From Chloranthus sessilifolius (lineage: Eukaryota > Streptophyta > Magnoliopsida > Chloranthales > Chloranthaceae), in assembly GCA_021018995.1 (NCBI GenBank), contig CM037584.1, forward strand, positions 144,229,317-144,293,316: a stretch of 64,000 bases of DNA. Reading direction: 5' to 3'. Below the pieces are notes generated by a model. It ran no database searches. It was not told the DNA's origin and saw nothing but the letters and a program-made list of their open reading frames with translations. Positions 23,678-36,020 of this stretch are shown piece after piece; within the stretch, counting starts at the first letter, position 1; each line of letters begins with the position of its first letter. Made by a program: the position numbers and the translations under genes.

Positions 23678-24934
23678 TCATCCAACTGAATCATACCTTG
23701 GATGGGCATCCACGACTGTAACAAGATAAACATGACCTTGAACGGTAGGTCGCGTGGGTGGTGTAGGCCTCTGTGTGGCAGCTGATGTCGTTCCATCCTT
23801 TCTGATATCAAGGCAATCTCTTGTCATGTGCCACATTTTATTGCACTTAAAGCATGCTCTGGAGTTACGTCTACAATCCACTATTTTGTGTGATTTTTCG
23901 CAATGAGCGCATGTTTCCACCGGAGTAGATGATGCTGCTCATGAATGGCCTTGTGTAATAGATGCTCCAGTTGTCATAGTAGGGCCTGGTGGATGAGAAA
24001 ATCTAGTAGGTGTGGGCATATATGGCCTTGAGTAAGCCGTCTGGCTAGGTTGCCTTATTGTCAGTACTATGAACCTCGGCTTCTTGTTTGCTGGCTCATA
24101 ACTATTTGACCACACTTGACTTGCCCTGCCTCCATTCTGCTGGTCTCTCCTCTTATACATTTTCTCTACATCTTTTTTGACAACAAGGGCTTTGCTTATT
24201 ACTTCTGCATATGCTTCCAACTGGAACATTAAGGACCCTATCCTGGATATTCGGCCTTAAGCCGCGTTGAAATTTCTTCGCCTTCATTATATCCGAGGCC
24301 ACATGCTCCGGTGCAAATCTTGCAAGTCTTGTGAATTCCGCTCCGTACTCCAGTACAGACATTCGACCTTGTTCTAACTGAATAAACTGAATTCGATCTA
24401 ATTTCGTACCACTCTGGGAAAATACTCTTCATTAAAAGCCTCCACGAATTCTTCCCAAGTCCACAAAACATTGGGGTTACTTTGCTCCCTCGTCCTCGAC
24501 ACTGATTTCCACCATGGGTCAGCCTCCCCATCCAACTTGAATGCGACACACCTAACTTTCTCATCCTCAGTGCAAGGAAGCACACTGAAGATTTTATCCA
24601 TCTCATTGAACCATTTATCTGCCTCAAGTGGTTCAGCTTGTCATGAGAAGCTTAGAGGACGCATCCTCCTGAACTCTATAAATACTGACGGCTGAGGTTG
24701 ATGACTATTCACATTATTTATGACCATCAACTCCGTCTGTTGTGCCATCGCATTGGCCACAGTTTCCATTGCTTATTCCATTCTTTCCCTTTCATCTCCT
24801 ACATTCCCTCTTCCCAATGGAATAGTGTCGAGACTCGGGGTGATTCCTACGCCACACAATGTGCCCTCTCCCTCAGGCACATCCTCTATGTTGACCATCC
24901 TAGGTCTGCTTTGCCTCTCAAACGTGGGGCCATA
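23678..24934 (-). pseudogene. Element A gag
   Basis: ATG at about 24934 (MAPRLRGKA). The capsid-like region is broken into several frames: MDKIFSVLPCTEDEKVRCVAF at 24601, then EYGAEFTRLARFAPEHVASD and FQRGLRPNIQDRV at 24362-24153. The C-terminal CX2CX4HX4C knuckle CFKCNKMWHMTRDC is intact at about 23860-23815. Element F has the same gag type with better preserved sequence. At least three frameshifts are present. Confidence 0.85.
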
Positions 24935-25046
24935 GTGATTTGTTAGAGTGAAACATATGTTCCATTAACAGACGGTCCCTATATTCTGACAAAATCTTAA
25001 ACTTCTAATCCAAGTTAAGGTCTTGTCAGAAATTTCTAAAGCCATA

Positions 25047-27597
25047 TGTAGACACCCTAATTTTTGCCTCTCGAAGTATACAAACATGTTCGGTCAACCT
25101 TTGACCTTACCCACGATCTCCGAAAAATGACTAACCTTCTTCGAAGACCTTAAAACCCCCAACCTGGGAACTATACACTACATATGTAGTGTACGTTTGA
25201 GAAATGGGCTGAAACTTCAACTCGAAAACTCGGACCCATTAAGATTTGAAAGTCCTAGAATTACGTGCAAGCCACTATGCACTTAATTCAATTGCATGCA
25301 GGGCAGTTTGCATGCAATTAGTCTCATTTGGACTGGGCACAGACTTCCATGCACCCCCTGAAGTTCCCGATTCCATGCATACACTCGTGCACGGAATCGA
25401 TTCCATGTGTAGGACCACACACGAAATCAATCTAGACACAGATTAGGACTCTACTTCCCAAGACCGCCCAAACTCCCCGATTTCACGCTAATCTCCTTGC
25501 ACGAAATTGGATTCCACGTAGAGTCACATGCGCGAATTTAGTTCTAAGGTACACTAGAACTAGGATAATCGCCTAGCCGGTCACTCCTGAGTTAGTGATT
25601 GACTCAAAGTGAAATAAGCACATTACACTATGCACAGAATTCAATCGAGCGCTTCTGGGCATGCGCGCAATCCACCTATTGTGCACATGACCCCACACGT
25701 GGAATTAACCCCAAACCTATAAAAAGACCCCCTTCCACACCCAAACACACAATTTCAATAGCAATCTCTTCTCTCTCGAGCCCAGGCCTCTCCCAGGAGG
25801 CTCGAGTTTCTCTCTGCGGCACTAGAAGGAGGAAGAAGCGCTTAGCTTCAGGTAGTCTATTTCTAGTTCTTAGTTTCTCTTTCCAGTTCTAGTTCTAGTT
25901 CTTAATGCCTAATTCTTAGTTCTTAATTTTCTAGCTTTAGACCTTAATTCTTAATTTCAGCTTCTATTTCTACTTCCTGATTTCTTACATCTAGTTCATA
26001 GTCCTTAGTTTTAGTTCTAATTTTTAGGCCTTAACTCTTAAATACTTAATTTTTTATTCTTAAATTCTCAATTCTCAATTTAAATTCAGTTTTACTTATA
26101 CAAAATACCCCTCAGCCAACCGATTTTCCCAAGGGAGCTTACGGAGGGTATACGGGAACATGGCCGATCCTCCTAAACTTAGCGGGCCTCACCCCCCTTT
26201 TGATAGGTTTAGCAGGAATCGAAGACTAGACTAGATAGACTTCAGGCTATCATCTCCAAAAGTCTGAAAACCTCATAGTTTTGAGATTATATGCTAAACA
26301 CATAGCATACAATCGAGTATAAATGGGTCTTCAATTTTCAATCCCAACACTTTTATGTCTGGCCTATTTTGATATATCAAACAAAGTTGAATTGATACGA
26401 AATTGTTTAGATTTGAAAGCTTATCGAAGTAGCTTTTCAACGAGCCAAAAAATACGCAATTCTGACAAGTATTGAAAAAGTTATGGTTAGTTTTCGGAGT
26501 CGCGCAGAAAGTGACGAACTTTAAGACTCCTAATTGAATTAGGATTAGTCCCTTTATTATTGTATTTAGAAAATAGGATTTTCTTCTTTTATTAGAAATA
26601 GGATTAGTTTTCTTATTGTTTGAGAACTTTATTTTATTCTTTTAGAAGAATTAGAAATTAGGGTAACACTAGGATTAAGAATTGGGATATTTCTTTTGTT
26701 TGAATTAGGAATTAGAGTTACACTGGATTTCTAGTTTTATGCACCTATAAATTGATCCCCCTACCCCACACTCCACACATCCAATTCTCAAGTTTCTCTT
26801 CTCCAAGCTTACGAATTTCGAGGCTCTCTGCGGCGCTGGAAGGAGGAAGAAGCACTCAAGTTCAGGCAATCTCTTCCTAGTTCTAATTCTTAATTTCTAG
26901 TTCTAGCCTGGGTTCTTAGTCCTAGTTTTTAGTTCTAGTTCTAATTCTTAATTTCTAGTTCTAGATCTTAGTTCTTAGTTATAGTTCTTAGTTTTAGTTT
27001 TTAGTCTTTAATTCTTAGTATCAGTTCTTAATTCTTAATCCTTAGTTCGAATTCAGTCTTTAATTTTCAGTATTTTCAAAATTTCCCTTACCCTAGCTGA
27101 TCCTCCTTAGTATAACAAGCCACAACCCTTTTTTTAATTAGAGTAGCAATAAGAGACTAAAGTAGCTAGAGTTAGGGTAGTACTAGGAGACCCATAACTA
27201 ATTAGAATCAGAGTAGGATTAGAAGACCAAACTAGTTAGATCTTAGGTAACCCATAGCTGCTGAAGTTGGCAAGCCAATGTTTAGTAAAGGAGCTTAACC
27301 CACGCCCCGCAACATATCCGTGTGTGATCAATGACGAGTTACATCATCAATAAATATCTATAGTTGGCGATCGCAATCACCCCTGTATTCTCCATTTAAA
27401 ATTTACCTTCTTTTATTTTTCTGCTATTAAATATTATCCTTTCATTATTCTAATATATCTCGACAAGAGCATATAAAATAATCCTCCCTATTATCTTATC
27501 GCTTTTCGCCAACCCTTGCAAACAGAGTCCACTTGGGACCGAATTAGACCACTTCTTTCAAGGATCAAAAGGAACCCAGAAAAAGCGCGTACCAACA
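25047..27597 (+). repeat. LTR of element C (Tat-like) with a duplicated promoter segment
   Basis: Starts TGTAGACACCCTAATTTTTG and ends CCAACA, followed three bases later by a primer-site-like TGGCGATCACGATGGGACTC at 27601. It interrupts the leader of A. Two TATA boxes, CTATAAAAAG (25718-25727) and CTATAAATTG (26745-26754), are each followed by homologous sequence (CTCTCTGCGGC, GGAGGAAGAAGC) and a TTCTAGTTCTTA-rich tract, showing that a segment of about 1 kb is duplicated in tandem. CCGATTTTCC- and TAGC-rich filler lies between. The other LTR is not in the window or is decayed. Confidence 0.7.
25247..25705. promoter_or_regulatory. Palindrome-rich array upstream of the first TATA box of LTR C
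   Basis: Irregular inverted units of the form GATTCCATGC and GTGCACGGAATC, including GGAATCGATTCC (25393-25404) and several GCATGCAA and CACGAAATTGG variants, stop about 15 bases before the TATA box at 25718. The motif is looser than in B, G or H. Confidence 0.5.
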
Positions 27598-27600
27598 AAC

Positions 27601-27620
27601 TGGCGATCACGATGGGACTC
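27601..27620 (+). other. Primer-binding-site-like sequence of element C
   Basis: TGGCGATCACGATGGGACTC begins three bases after the LTR end, where a minus-strand primer site is expected. I could not name the tRNA with confidence. Confidence 0.5.
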
Positions 27621-27786
27621 CTTTTGCTAAGGTTGCCCCAATCTAATTAGTTTGGTTTTATTTTTCTGCTTTATTTACTTTTTCGCACACAGACTTATGC
27701 ACATGTAGACATTCTACACGCCCTTTTCTACTACCCCTATAACTTGAAAAAGACACTGCATACTCAGGCTATCCAAAAACATAAAA

Positions 27787-28074
27787 ATGTCAGGCATTAA
27801 AAAATTAAACTTTAATGACCCCAAGTATAACGTTAGACCGTCCCCATGGATAGTCCAACATCGTGCCCGGATAAATATGGTCGACATAGGCAAACAACTC
27901 CCTTTTGCCCCACTTAATAATAAAGATAGCAGCAGCGGGGAAAGTGACAATGGACAGAACTCCATAGCTAGCCAAATTATGGACCACTCCGCCAACAAGC
28001 TGATGAAGGGAGGAAAAGAGACCGATGCCCTACAACAATCCCTGCCCAACTTATATAAAGCCATAGCAGATTAA
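27787..28074 (+). CDS. hypothetical ORF in leader of element C
   Basis: MSGIKKLNFNDPKYNV opens a 95-residue frame about 170 bases after the primer-like site. The product is hydrophilic, with a Ser/Gly/Asn-rich middle (KDSSSGESDNGQN). No zinc knuckle, capsid motif or membrane segment is visible. By position it could be the N-terminus of a gag or a leader ORF of a Tat-like element. I do not recognise it. Downstream readable sequence (to about 28190) is rich in Pro, Ser and Thr but soon meets stops. Confidence 0.3.
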   Translation: MSGIKKLNFNDPKYNVRPSPWIVQHRARINMVDIGKQLPFAPLNNKDSSSGESDNGQNSIASQIMDHSANKLMKGGKETDALQQSLPNLYKAIAD

Positions 28075-28199
28075 AGACAGATAAGCGAAAGACAAGCTAC
28101 TACAAGAACCATACAAGGGGAAAAGTCACCAACTCCCTCACATATCCTGAGTCCCCCGACATCTAACGGACATACCTCACACCTCCTTGATCTTTAATG

Positions 28200-30060
28200 G
28201 CATGATTGGAGGTTTTGCTATGGCTTGGGGGGTGTTGGGATTGAGAGATGGTATACATCCGTCTCTTTTGTTAGAGGGTGTTACCCAATCATTCCTCTCA
28301 CTTTTCTATTGCCTCTGATTGGACCTCCCCCGCATCATGTTTTGGGCTTGTGTTCATTTTGAATTTTGTGTTTTCGTTTTAGGTTGTAGGTTAGGTGTCG
28401 TATTTTCGTTTTGGGTTGTATGTTTAGGAGATATGTCTCTGGTGACACTTGTACAAATTTTTAGTAATAAATAAAGTTTTTTTTGGTTTATTGTGTTATT
28501 TTGTGTTTAGTTTTCGTTCATGGATGGTTTTTTATTTCCGGTGTATGTTGAGCGTGTCTTTGTTGTCTTATGTTTGATATGTTTATTTTTGGGGTTCTAC
28601 GGTGGAAAAGTAAGAACTAAACTAAAAAAAAAAAAATTTTTAAAATGCCCCAATTTGGGGTGTCGGTCTTGTGACCAATGTATCAGTGCTAAGGTACTAG
28701 TGCCCCTTTTAAAAATAAATGCCCCAGTGTCAAGTGACATTTGAACTTTTATCGGCCTCACAGATATCCTGAAGTGTGCTTGTAATGATCCCATGTTGCG
28801 AAGTAGTTTGATTATTTCGACCATATGTCGGGCTTGACTTTGTGAGTACTGAATGATCATCATGTATTGTAGCTTTTAGAAAAAATTGAGGTAAATGGTA
28901 GATAATGAGTAGTTGTATTACTTGTCATTCAAAAGTTTTCGATTTATCCTTGAGGAAATTTCGAAAATCATTTGACTCATTGTCCGAAAAGATAATAAAG
29001 GGGTGAAGGGGAGGTAAGATTTATTGATCTGGGGATAACTTCTAATTTAACCGATTTTTGAAATAGTAGTCAACTACTTTCTTCTCGAGTGGATAATGCG
29101 GTGACATAAATGAGCTCTCCGTTATGGTCCAGCACCATCACATCATCAAATTCTATAGTTAGCAGAAGTTATGTCCTCCTCCCGCCACCGTATGATGATA
29201 TCTAGTAGTGTGAAGATTCCGAGGTTGCCATCGTGGTTTGCTTATACTTTTCTAATAAGATCATCAGAAATGTCCTCACAATTTGCTTATGCTCCCCCAG
29301 GCTCATTGACTTGTTAATTCATCACATGCTCTCGCTCAGTTGTGGTTCTTTTTTTATCTTTTTTTTTTCGAAGCATGTATGTTATTTTTTTAAAGCAACC
29401 TGCTAACACAAGAATTATGAGATTTGATGAAACTTTACATTTTCATTTTTTTTTGCTCTAACATCAACTCCTATGGCTGGAAGGGTGTGTGAGAATCCAG
29501 AGTTTTCTATATATCAAAAAGAGAGTTTCAGGATCCACTAGTCCTTTTGATCAACTTGCCCGATTTGGAAGGTGGTTAATGAGTCAGATGATTCCCAAAA
29601 TGGTTTAAAAAATAATGACCTTCGACCGGCGAATGCCTTGTGATGAATACGAGGATGATAAGTATGTGTGTGTAGTTGTTTAGGCTATGAGACATGATAA
29701 TTGAGTTAGGGGTAGCATTTTGGGGTTTAGGAAGTCCTTCCCCTATAGTTGTTTCCTGAACATGTGGTCAAAATAATATAAGTACTTCCCATTTGGGCTT
29801 TGATTTCCTCCAGGCGAGGTGGTTGGGTAAGCCTTATTTCCTTAGCACTAGCTCCCCAAATTCGTGTTTTTTGTCAAATATAAGTATAAGTTGGAAAAAT
29901 TTTGGCACAAAGTATGAGGATCAAGGACACTGCAAGATATCAAGGAAACACGGATTGTAAGATATCAAGGAAACATGAAAATTTGAGCACTCGGGAGGCA
30001 AGAGACCAAGAAAGATAGTAAAAATCAGAATCCAAGAGTCAAATAAGAGAAAACTTTGGC
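28200..30060. other. degraded retroelement-like DNA without recognisable genes
   Basis: No coding frame, LTR border or RNA gene could be supported. A TAATAAATAAAG stretch near 28465 resembles a polyadenylation region. AAGATATCAAGGAAACA occurs twice about 27 bases apart near 29934-29980. Confidence 0.4.
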
Positions 30061-30440
30061 TTATATAGGCGCCAGTCAATTGCGCGCACCATTGATTGTG
30101 CGGAATTGAATCAAGCGCCAACAAACTAGTGTGGAATCCAAATTGAGCGCTAGACAGTTGACGCGCAATTAGCTCTCCTTCCACCCGTGCGGGCGACAAA
30201 CAGAACCCACACACTTTACCCTGCACGGAATTGAAATCACCGACACCCAGCGCTGGTGTTTAGAATCAAAAGAGACACCCGGACACCCGCTCCAGTGACC
30301 CCTTGACCTTTCAATCACGTGCAGAACAAATGACACGTAATTACATTCCATGCTAGCATACATGCGTACAATTAGCCCGTTGACCCTTCGAACACGCGCA
30401 TCTACCTCTGCAAGTAATTGGATTAAGCGCCAAAGTCCAT
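30061..30440 (-). promoter_or_regulatory. Promoter-like module of degraded element D
   Basis: On the minus strand a TATA box (CCTATATAA, 30061-30069) is preceded (30075-30440) by six to eight loose copies of a GCGC...AATTG motif in both orientations (for example AATTGCGCGC, GCGCGGAATTG). The order of array then TATA is the same as in the LTRs of B, C, G and H. This is probably the U3 end of a decayed minus-strand LTR. Confidence 0.45.
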
Positions 30441-30829
30441 GCGCGGAATTGGCAACCCATAACCAAAAAAAATATATGCAGGTCGAGAAGGCACACATGT
30501 ATACTTACAACAACATAATAGAACCGAACTAATATACACAAACACATGCAATGGAACAATGAGGAATAAATAGCAGAGATACCCCGAAAAGACCCAAACC
30601 CGAAACAAAAATATTTAATCACTCCGAAAACAAGCCAAGAGACCAACAAAAACACACACAAAGACAGTCAAACCAGAAAGACATAACCAACAAAATAAAC
30701 AAAATCAAAATACAACAAAACAAATAACAAATAAAATAAAATACAATAAAATCCAACAAAATTAAACAAAAGTCAAAGAAAATCACACAAAACACAACAA
30801 AAATCATACAAAAAAAAAAAACTGCCCCC

Positions 30830-31469
30830 CTTCGCAATAACGCAACCAAAAGAAAAATTCAGGATGCCTCCCAATGCCTTGTCGCAATCAGAACCTTGAA
30901 AAACAATAAAAAACAATTACTAAACAATAATAAAAGCCCCATCGCAATGCGATAATGGCACCCAAACAATGACAAAGCATCTACAAGATGAACCAAGTCT
31001 CATTGCACACCCGCTACCTGTCCCTCTACGATCAAAATCACTCTCCCTTGTCCCACCACGTGACTCCACACATTGACCAGAGAGGGCTGTCGACATCCCA
31101 CACATGCCCCCTACAGTCCCATGCAACACTACCCCACTACATAACCTCGCATACATGCACCCACCATACACCCATGAACTCACTATCGTCGAAACTCTGC
31201 CACATCATAATGCTAAAGATAGTTTCTTTGTGACACAGCTACGACCTAACCTCATCATATAACCCAAGATTCACTAAAGAAAGAAGTAAACATAATTGTC
31301 CCATCTCATAACCACCAAGCCCCACCGTGTGACCTCGCACTCCAACCAGAAGAGAGGCTTCACTAACATCCTGTCGCAAAAGCGGAATCACCCTCTTGTT
31401 CCATCACAAGTATCAATGACAAAAAAGTCTCGTCGCGATAAAATACATGCACCCATCACTAAATTAAAT
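30830..31469 (-). other. Region D, left part, with ATCGCAATGCGAT units
   Basis: Sequence with repeated CCATCGCA and GTCGCGA half-sites and one palindrome ATCGCAATGCGAT (30941-30953). It continues after the solo LTR E at 33014-33240 with the same CCCATCGC units, so E was inserted into it. No gene was found. It is probably noncoding DNA of a decayed LTR element. Confidence 0.4.
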
Positions 31470-33008
31470 TGTAGACACCCAAATTTGGCATAAGGCTTGA
31501 TTAAAACACATTTCGAGGGAGGCGCACCTCCAAGCTTTTGATGGCATGTATGAAACCCTTCTAAAACCTTAGGAGCCATCTCAAACCCTTAGGAATCACC
31601 CTAGATCCCTTAGGAACCTTTCCAAACCTTTAGAAACCCATCCCAACCCTCAAAACCCTTTCCGGACCTAAACTTAGCTTTCCCGAGAAATGGATGAGGA
31701 GTGGTGCATCGGGACTAGCTGCAACCTTCTACTATAATTAAATCTCATATCATTGAAAGGTAGAAGTCTTCAGCTTTCCAACGGTCCAAGAATCACCCCA
31801 ATCGGAGCTGTATACGTAAAGATATCACATTCCGAATCTGAAGGGTAGAATTGTAATTCATGCGAACCCCCTTAGGGATTTGGCGCAACTATTAGTTGCG
31901 CAAGTTATAGGTGGGTCCTCCCGCAGGCAGTCGGCTTCCCAAAGCTATTGTGCATCACTGTTTTATTGTACATATGCTTGGCACAACTAATAGTTGCTCT
32001 AGGCATATGACTAGTAACTCTGGGTTTATATCTCGAATTTCGTGATTAGGGTTTGACTTGTTCACCATCTTGACCTTTGGGGTGTGTTTTACTAGTTCTG
32101 TTGCACCCATTTACTATCTGTGTGCAACTCCTTAAGTAATTTAAAGCTTCACCCTATCATCCACTATTGGAGCACCTCTTCACATTTTTCAAGGTTCCAA
32201 AAACCCTAGGAAACCTTAGATGGCCCATTACCTAATCCCAATTGGCCTCTAAGCACCCTCCTAACCTCTCTTTTTCCTATAAATAGAGAGGCACCCCCCT
32301 TGCAAATGGCTTGAAAAAATTTGCAATTAAGAGATTAAGGAATCCCTTCTCTTTCTCTCTCTCCTCTAGTGCACCATTCCCATACAAATTCCAGAACTTT
32401 AAAAAGTCCTTTAGGCCTTAGCATTTCATCCATAAGCTCTAGGTTAGGTGTGCGTTACCTCCTAGCCTTCCCTCTCTACCTCTTAGCTATCAAGCCTAGG
32501 AGTTAGAACCCCATTTCTCACCATACAAGCCTTCAAAAGCTCAGCGGAGCAAGCCAACGCAAGGCTCTAGAATGGTGCAACAAGGGTCCGAGAGCTCCGA
32601 CTCTCCCCTCTATTCCTCTACCTTCTCGGTTCTCCCTCTATCCTCCCATTTGTCTCATTACGCCCCCGAATTTGTGGTAGAAACGGAGGGGCACAAATAG
32701 GATTTTAAGACCCATTGGGCAAGAGGAAGCCTTTTTCTTTTCTTTTATATTATTTTATTTTTAACCATATGTAGAGACCACGTTAAGCGGGTTGATTGGG
32801 TGCCTAACAATTTCCCAATCGATAACCAAAGCCCCTACCCAAGGGTCTTTGGCGAAGACCGGATTCAGAGTCATATTTGTGGTACTTCGGTACTTATAAC
32901 AATGATCTAGGTTTTTTGGGACACCAAAAGCTCCAGGTGGCAACTCTATATTTTTCATTAGTGAGCGCATCGTCGCGATGGGATCGTCAAAAATCTCACG
33001 GTTGCACA
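31470..33008 (+). repeat. Solo LTR E (same family as element G)
   Basis: TGTAGACACC...GGTTGCACA, 1.54 kb, flanked by TAAAT (31465-31469) and TAAAC (33009-33013), a target duplication with one mismatch. It aligns along its length with the LTR of G (43486-45095), at roughly 80% by eye at the ends. It has a TATA box CTATAAATAG (32278-32287). Two copies of the TGGCGCAACTA/TAGTTGCGCCA palindrome lie 270-410 bases upstream (31881-31902 and about 31978-32005). No internal region is left, which fits LTR-LTR recombination. Confidence 0.85.
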
Positions 33009-33013
33009 TAAAC

Positions 33014-33606
33014 CAACCCATCAGTAAGAATTCAATAAAACCAGAAGGGGTGGTTCACCAATGTCCCATCGCAGAGAAGCAGGTAGTAAATATGAACCCC
33101 CTTAAATGTTCCATCGCAACAATCATCACATCCCATCGCGCAACAATCACCAGACCCCGCCGTGGCGACAACAGAAGAGGAGAAGGAACTCTTAGATGTC
33201 CCATTGCATGACCACCACGAAATAACAACCAAGCCAGACAAATTAGGTAAGTATCACCCCCCTTCTTTTCAGTCGATATTCCTTGTAAACTATAGCTAGT
33301 AATATTAAGTCAAATGTTTTCAAAAACCCGTCTCTCCCAATCCGCGAATCATTGTAGTCCTCCCATAAGAGACAATCATCAGTATTCGTGAGAAGGTTAG
33401 ATGGAGCATCAACATATCAAGCGTCGTCTTGACAACCAAACAAAGGTCGGGTCCACAAATTTCGTACTGATGGATCTGCTCAGCGACATCTCGGAAGCCA
33501 CATTTCTTGCTGTTTTACCATCGAATTGATCTTAAGTTAAAAACCCCAATTTAAAAAAAAACTCTTATCTATCAAACCTTCACTTTTCATCACCCCAATC
33601 CATTCT
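33014..33606. other. Region D, right part
   Basis: Continues the CCCATCGC-unit sequence interrupted by solo LTR E, to about 33240, then unassigned AT-rich sequence up to the CACTA-type end. No gene was found. Confidence 0.35.
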
Positions 33607-33930
33607 CACTACGTGAAAATCGATAAAAAATAATGGCCCAAAATCGTTGTAAATGTCATAAACAATGATTATGAACCGTGGTAACGACCGTTGTTTATAG
33701 AACAGTGATTTTCATAAATCACGGCAAAAAACCATTGCTTATTTACCAAATAAATAACAACCCATGTCCGTTGCAAAATAACAATGGTTTGGAGCCATTT
33801 TTCCTACCTAGAAAAGGGTTGTTACTTTTCTACAGAAATCATGACCTATATCAGTAGTATATGTAAACAACGCCAATGAACCGTTATTAATTTACTCAAA
33901 AAACAATGGTTATGAACCGTTGTTTTTTTA
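33607..33930 (+). mobile_element. CACTA-type DNA transposon end
   Basis: Begins CACTACGTGAAAAT and is followed by about eight subterminal units of the AACCGTTGT/ACAATGGTT type in both orientations across 300 bases (for example GACCGTTGTTT and AACAATGGTTTGG). A CACTA terminus with dense subterminal repeats is the hallmark of plant En/Spm-like elements. The opposite inverted end (CACGTAGTG) is not found in the window, so the element is truncated or the end has decayed. Confidence 0.6.
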
Positions 33931-34737
33931 AAAAATTAATTTTCTTTTTTAAAAATGCACAACTTCCATTGTTGTTACTGTAATTGGAGCCAACCTACTT
34001 GTTACAAATATTATATCAACCACAGATCACCCTATGAGGGAAAAAAGGTATAATCTATTCAACTTAATGAAAAAATAATAAGCCTGAAATAAAATTAATT
34101 CAAAATCAGAAAACTATGGTGCCAATATTGCTTTCAGTTGCTACAATGGGAAATGTAAATGCACAAAAAGACGCATAGAGATTTACAGTTCCTTGAAAAT
34201 TCAGACAGTTAAAGTATCAACACTTTCCTAAATTATTTTACAAAACAAATGTAAACTAATTTTTTTTTATAGTTATTAAACTTGGTAAAACAGCTTCGAA
34301 AATATGCAACCGATTGAGCAGGCAAATACTTCCATCTTCAACAATATTATCAGCACCAAGCATCGGGGACTCAATATACATGGTGTAAACAGATTCAATA
34401 CTACTACATTCTTCTGCAACTCCAATGAATTGGAAAACTTCATCATTGTTGAGAGAGCAGAGAGATTAAAAAAAATTGAAAGAAAGAAAAGAGTTAAAAT
34501 AATTTCTAAATATATATCAATGTCTAAAAAAAATTGAATGAAAGAAAAGAGTTAAAATAATTTTTAAATATATATCAATGTCTCACCAACTGTAAGACCC
34601 CTTGTTTCTACAATAAGGAATATAATGCAGATGACCCTTCCAATAGCCTAATAGAGGCAAAATACGGACATGATTATTTTGGAATCTCATTAATAAATAT
34701 ATTGGAAAATAGAAGTTTTGTATCATAAACAACTTAC
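33931..34737. other. unassigned sequence between CACTA-type end and callose synthase fragment
   Basis: AT-rich. No exon could be assigned. It holds a 58-base tandem duplication (34468-34525 and 34526-34583) with the unit AAAAAAAATTGAA...CAATGTCT, nearly identical between copies. Confidence 0.45.
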
Positions 34738-35514
34738 CAAGATCTCTACAAGCTCAACAAATTTCTTACAAAGGACAGGTAAAGGACTCATTCTGAAATT
34801 GGCAAGAAATGTTCTCCTTGAAATGTTAATTTCAATTTCTTTTATTATAATACCAATTATCATGTTACATAAAAAATATAATGACACGTTACTTTATAGT
34901 GAAATTCAGATGAATAAATGGCATTAGTGTCTTCCCTAGTAGGTATTAGAAGAATTTACTATATTAAGATTTTTCATGCTCAACTAATGCTTTAGGTTTA
35001 GAGAAAACAAGTTGTTTTAGTAATAATCCTGCATTTCATATGAAACTTTCGTTGCCCTTGATAATTTAGAAGGCTATATAATTTACTCCTGCCAACAAGC
35101 GTGTGAAGGAATAAAAAAGAGAGTCCTAGCAGTGACCATATGTTTCAACAGTAGGTATAAAGATGTTGCTTGTTTGACACTCTAGAAGAAAAGATGTGAT
35201 AAAGTAGAATCTTAAACATAAAAAAAAAAAATTAACTAAAAGAATGATACTACATAAATTATTATTGGAATAAGTTAGTAGGACAATAACATAAACACCA
35301 AATACTAAAAATCATGTCATCAACTAGCTGTGAACCTCAAATACTTTTGGAAAAGAAAAACGTAAAGCAAACCTCATTTCATTTTCTCCAACCACCAAAA
35401 TGCCTACAACATGTTTAAAAGATTCGTAGAATTCTATTACAACACATTTCATATATTCATCAGCACAGATTCGCTTCCAGAGATTAGAGTCCTGGGATTG
35501 AAAATGAGCTGCCA

Positions 35515-36020
35515 TATGACAGCCCAAATTTTTCCAACACGTTTTCTTGAGATATATTGTTTTTTCTTCTTTAAACCAAATCCAAGTGGGAAAACGCGGA
35601 CCGTCAAATCGCAGATTATAACCAGATATAGAATGTTTGGTACATCCACACACATGCGAAAATTAAAACAGATAATACATATGGCATAATTAAAATCTCC
35701 AATTCTAATATCCAACATGAACAGTAAATTAAAAAAATCACCCGTGGTGGCCAACCATCACCTAACAGTGGTGTACCATACATGTATAATAGCACGAATA
35801 TACCAAGCCTAAACTTACCAAAATTCATGATGTGCAAAATCTACAATCCCGGAAAGCTTACAAATCCTCAAGTTTGGTGTCAAAATAAGTGTTGTACCTG
35901 TGACGTATAGTCGGGGTGAGCTAACAATCTAAGCTCAGTGAAGAAAACTGATACCAATATACATCTCATTAGTTATGCATAGATTCAAAGACAAAAATCA
36001 AAGTATTTTCATTCCTAACC
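35515..36020 (-). repeat. Partial 3' LTR of element F
   Basis: Aligns with 37654-38145 (shared stretches such as TAATACATATGGCATAAT and CATACATGTATAATAGCACGAAT). The first bases are TATGACAGCCC versus TGTGACAGCCC in the other LTR. Homology stops near 36020. From there to 36370 the sequence fits neither the LTR nor gag, so a deletion or filler joined gag to mid-LTR. Confidence 0.8.

Larger units (their letters stand above)
1970..25046 (-). mobile_element. Element A: Tekay-like chromovirus, interrupted by element B
   Basis: A minus-strand Ty3/gypsy element with, from its 5' side, gag with a CCHC zinc knuckle (24934-23678), protease and reverse transcriptase (23560-22424), then after the inserted element B the rest of RT, RNase H, integrase and a chromodomain-like tail (9573-7345), an accessory ORF (6700-5560), a purine tract and the 3' LTR (4553-1970). 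The LTR form (TGTAATATCC... to ...GGCTGTAACA) with a GGAAGGGAGGA tract beside it fits the Tekay/Del clade. The 5' LTR and primer binding site are missing: the leader stops at 25046 where element C begins. Without B it would be about 10.2 kb. Confidence 0.85.

Noticed and set aside
30353..30849. Minus-strand Phe/Cys-rich ORFs suggesting a membrane protein
   Set aside because: Antisense of an A- and AC-rich noncoding stretch (AACAAAA repeats); composition artefact.
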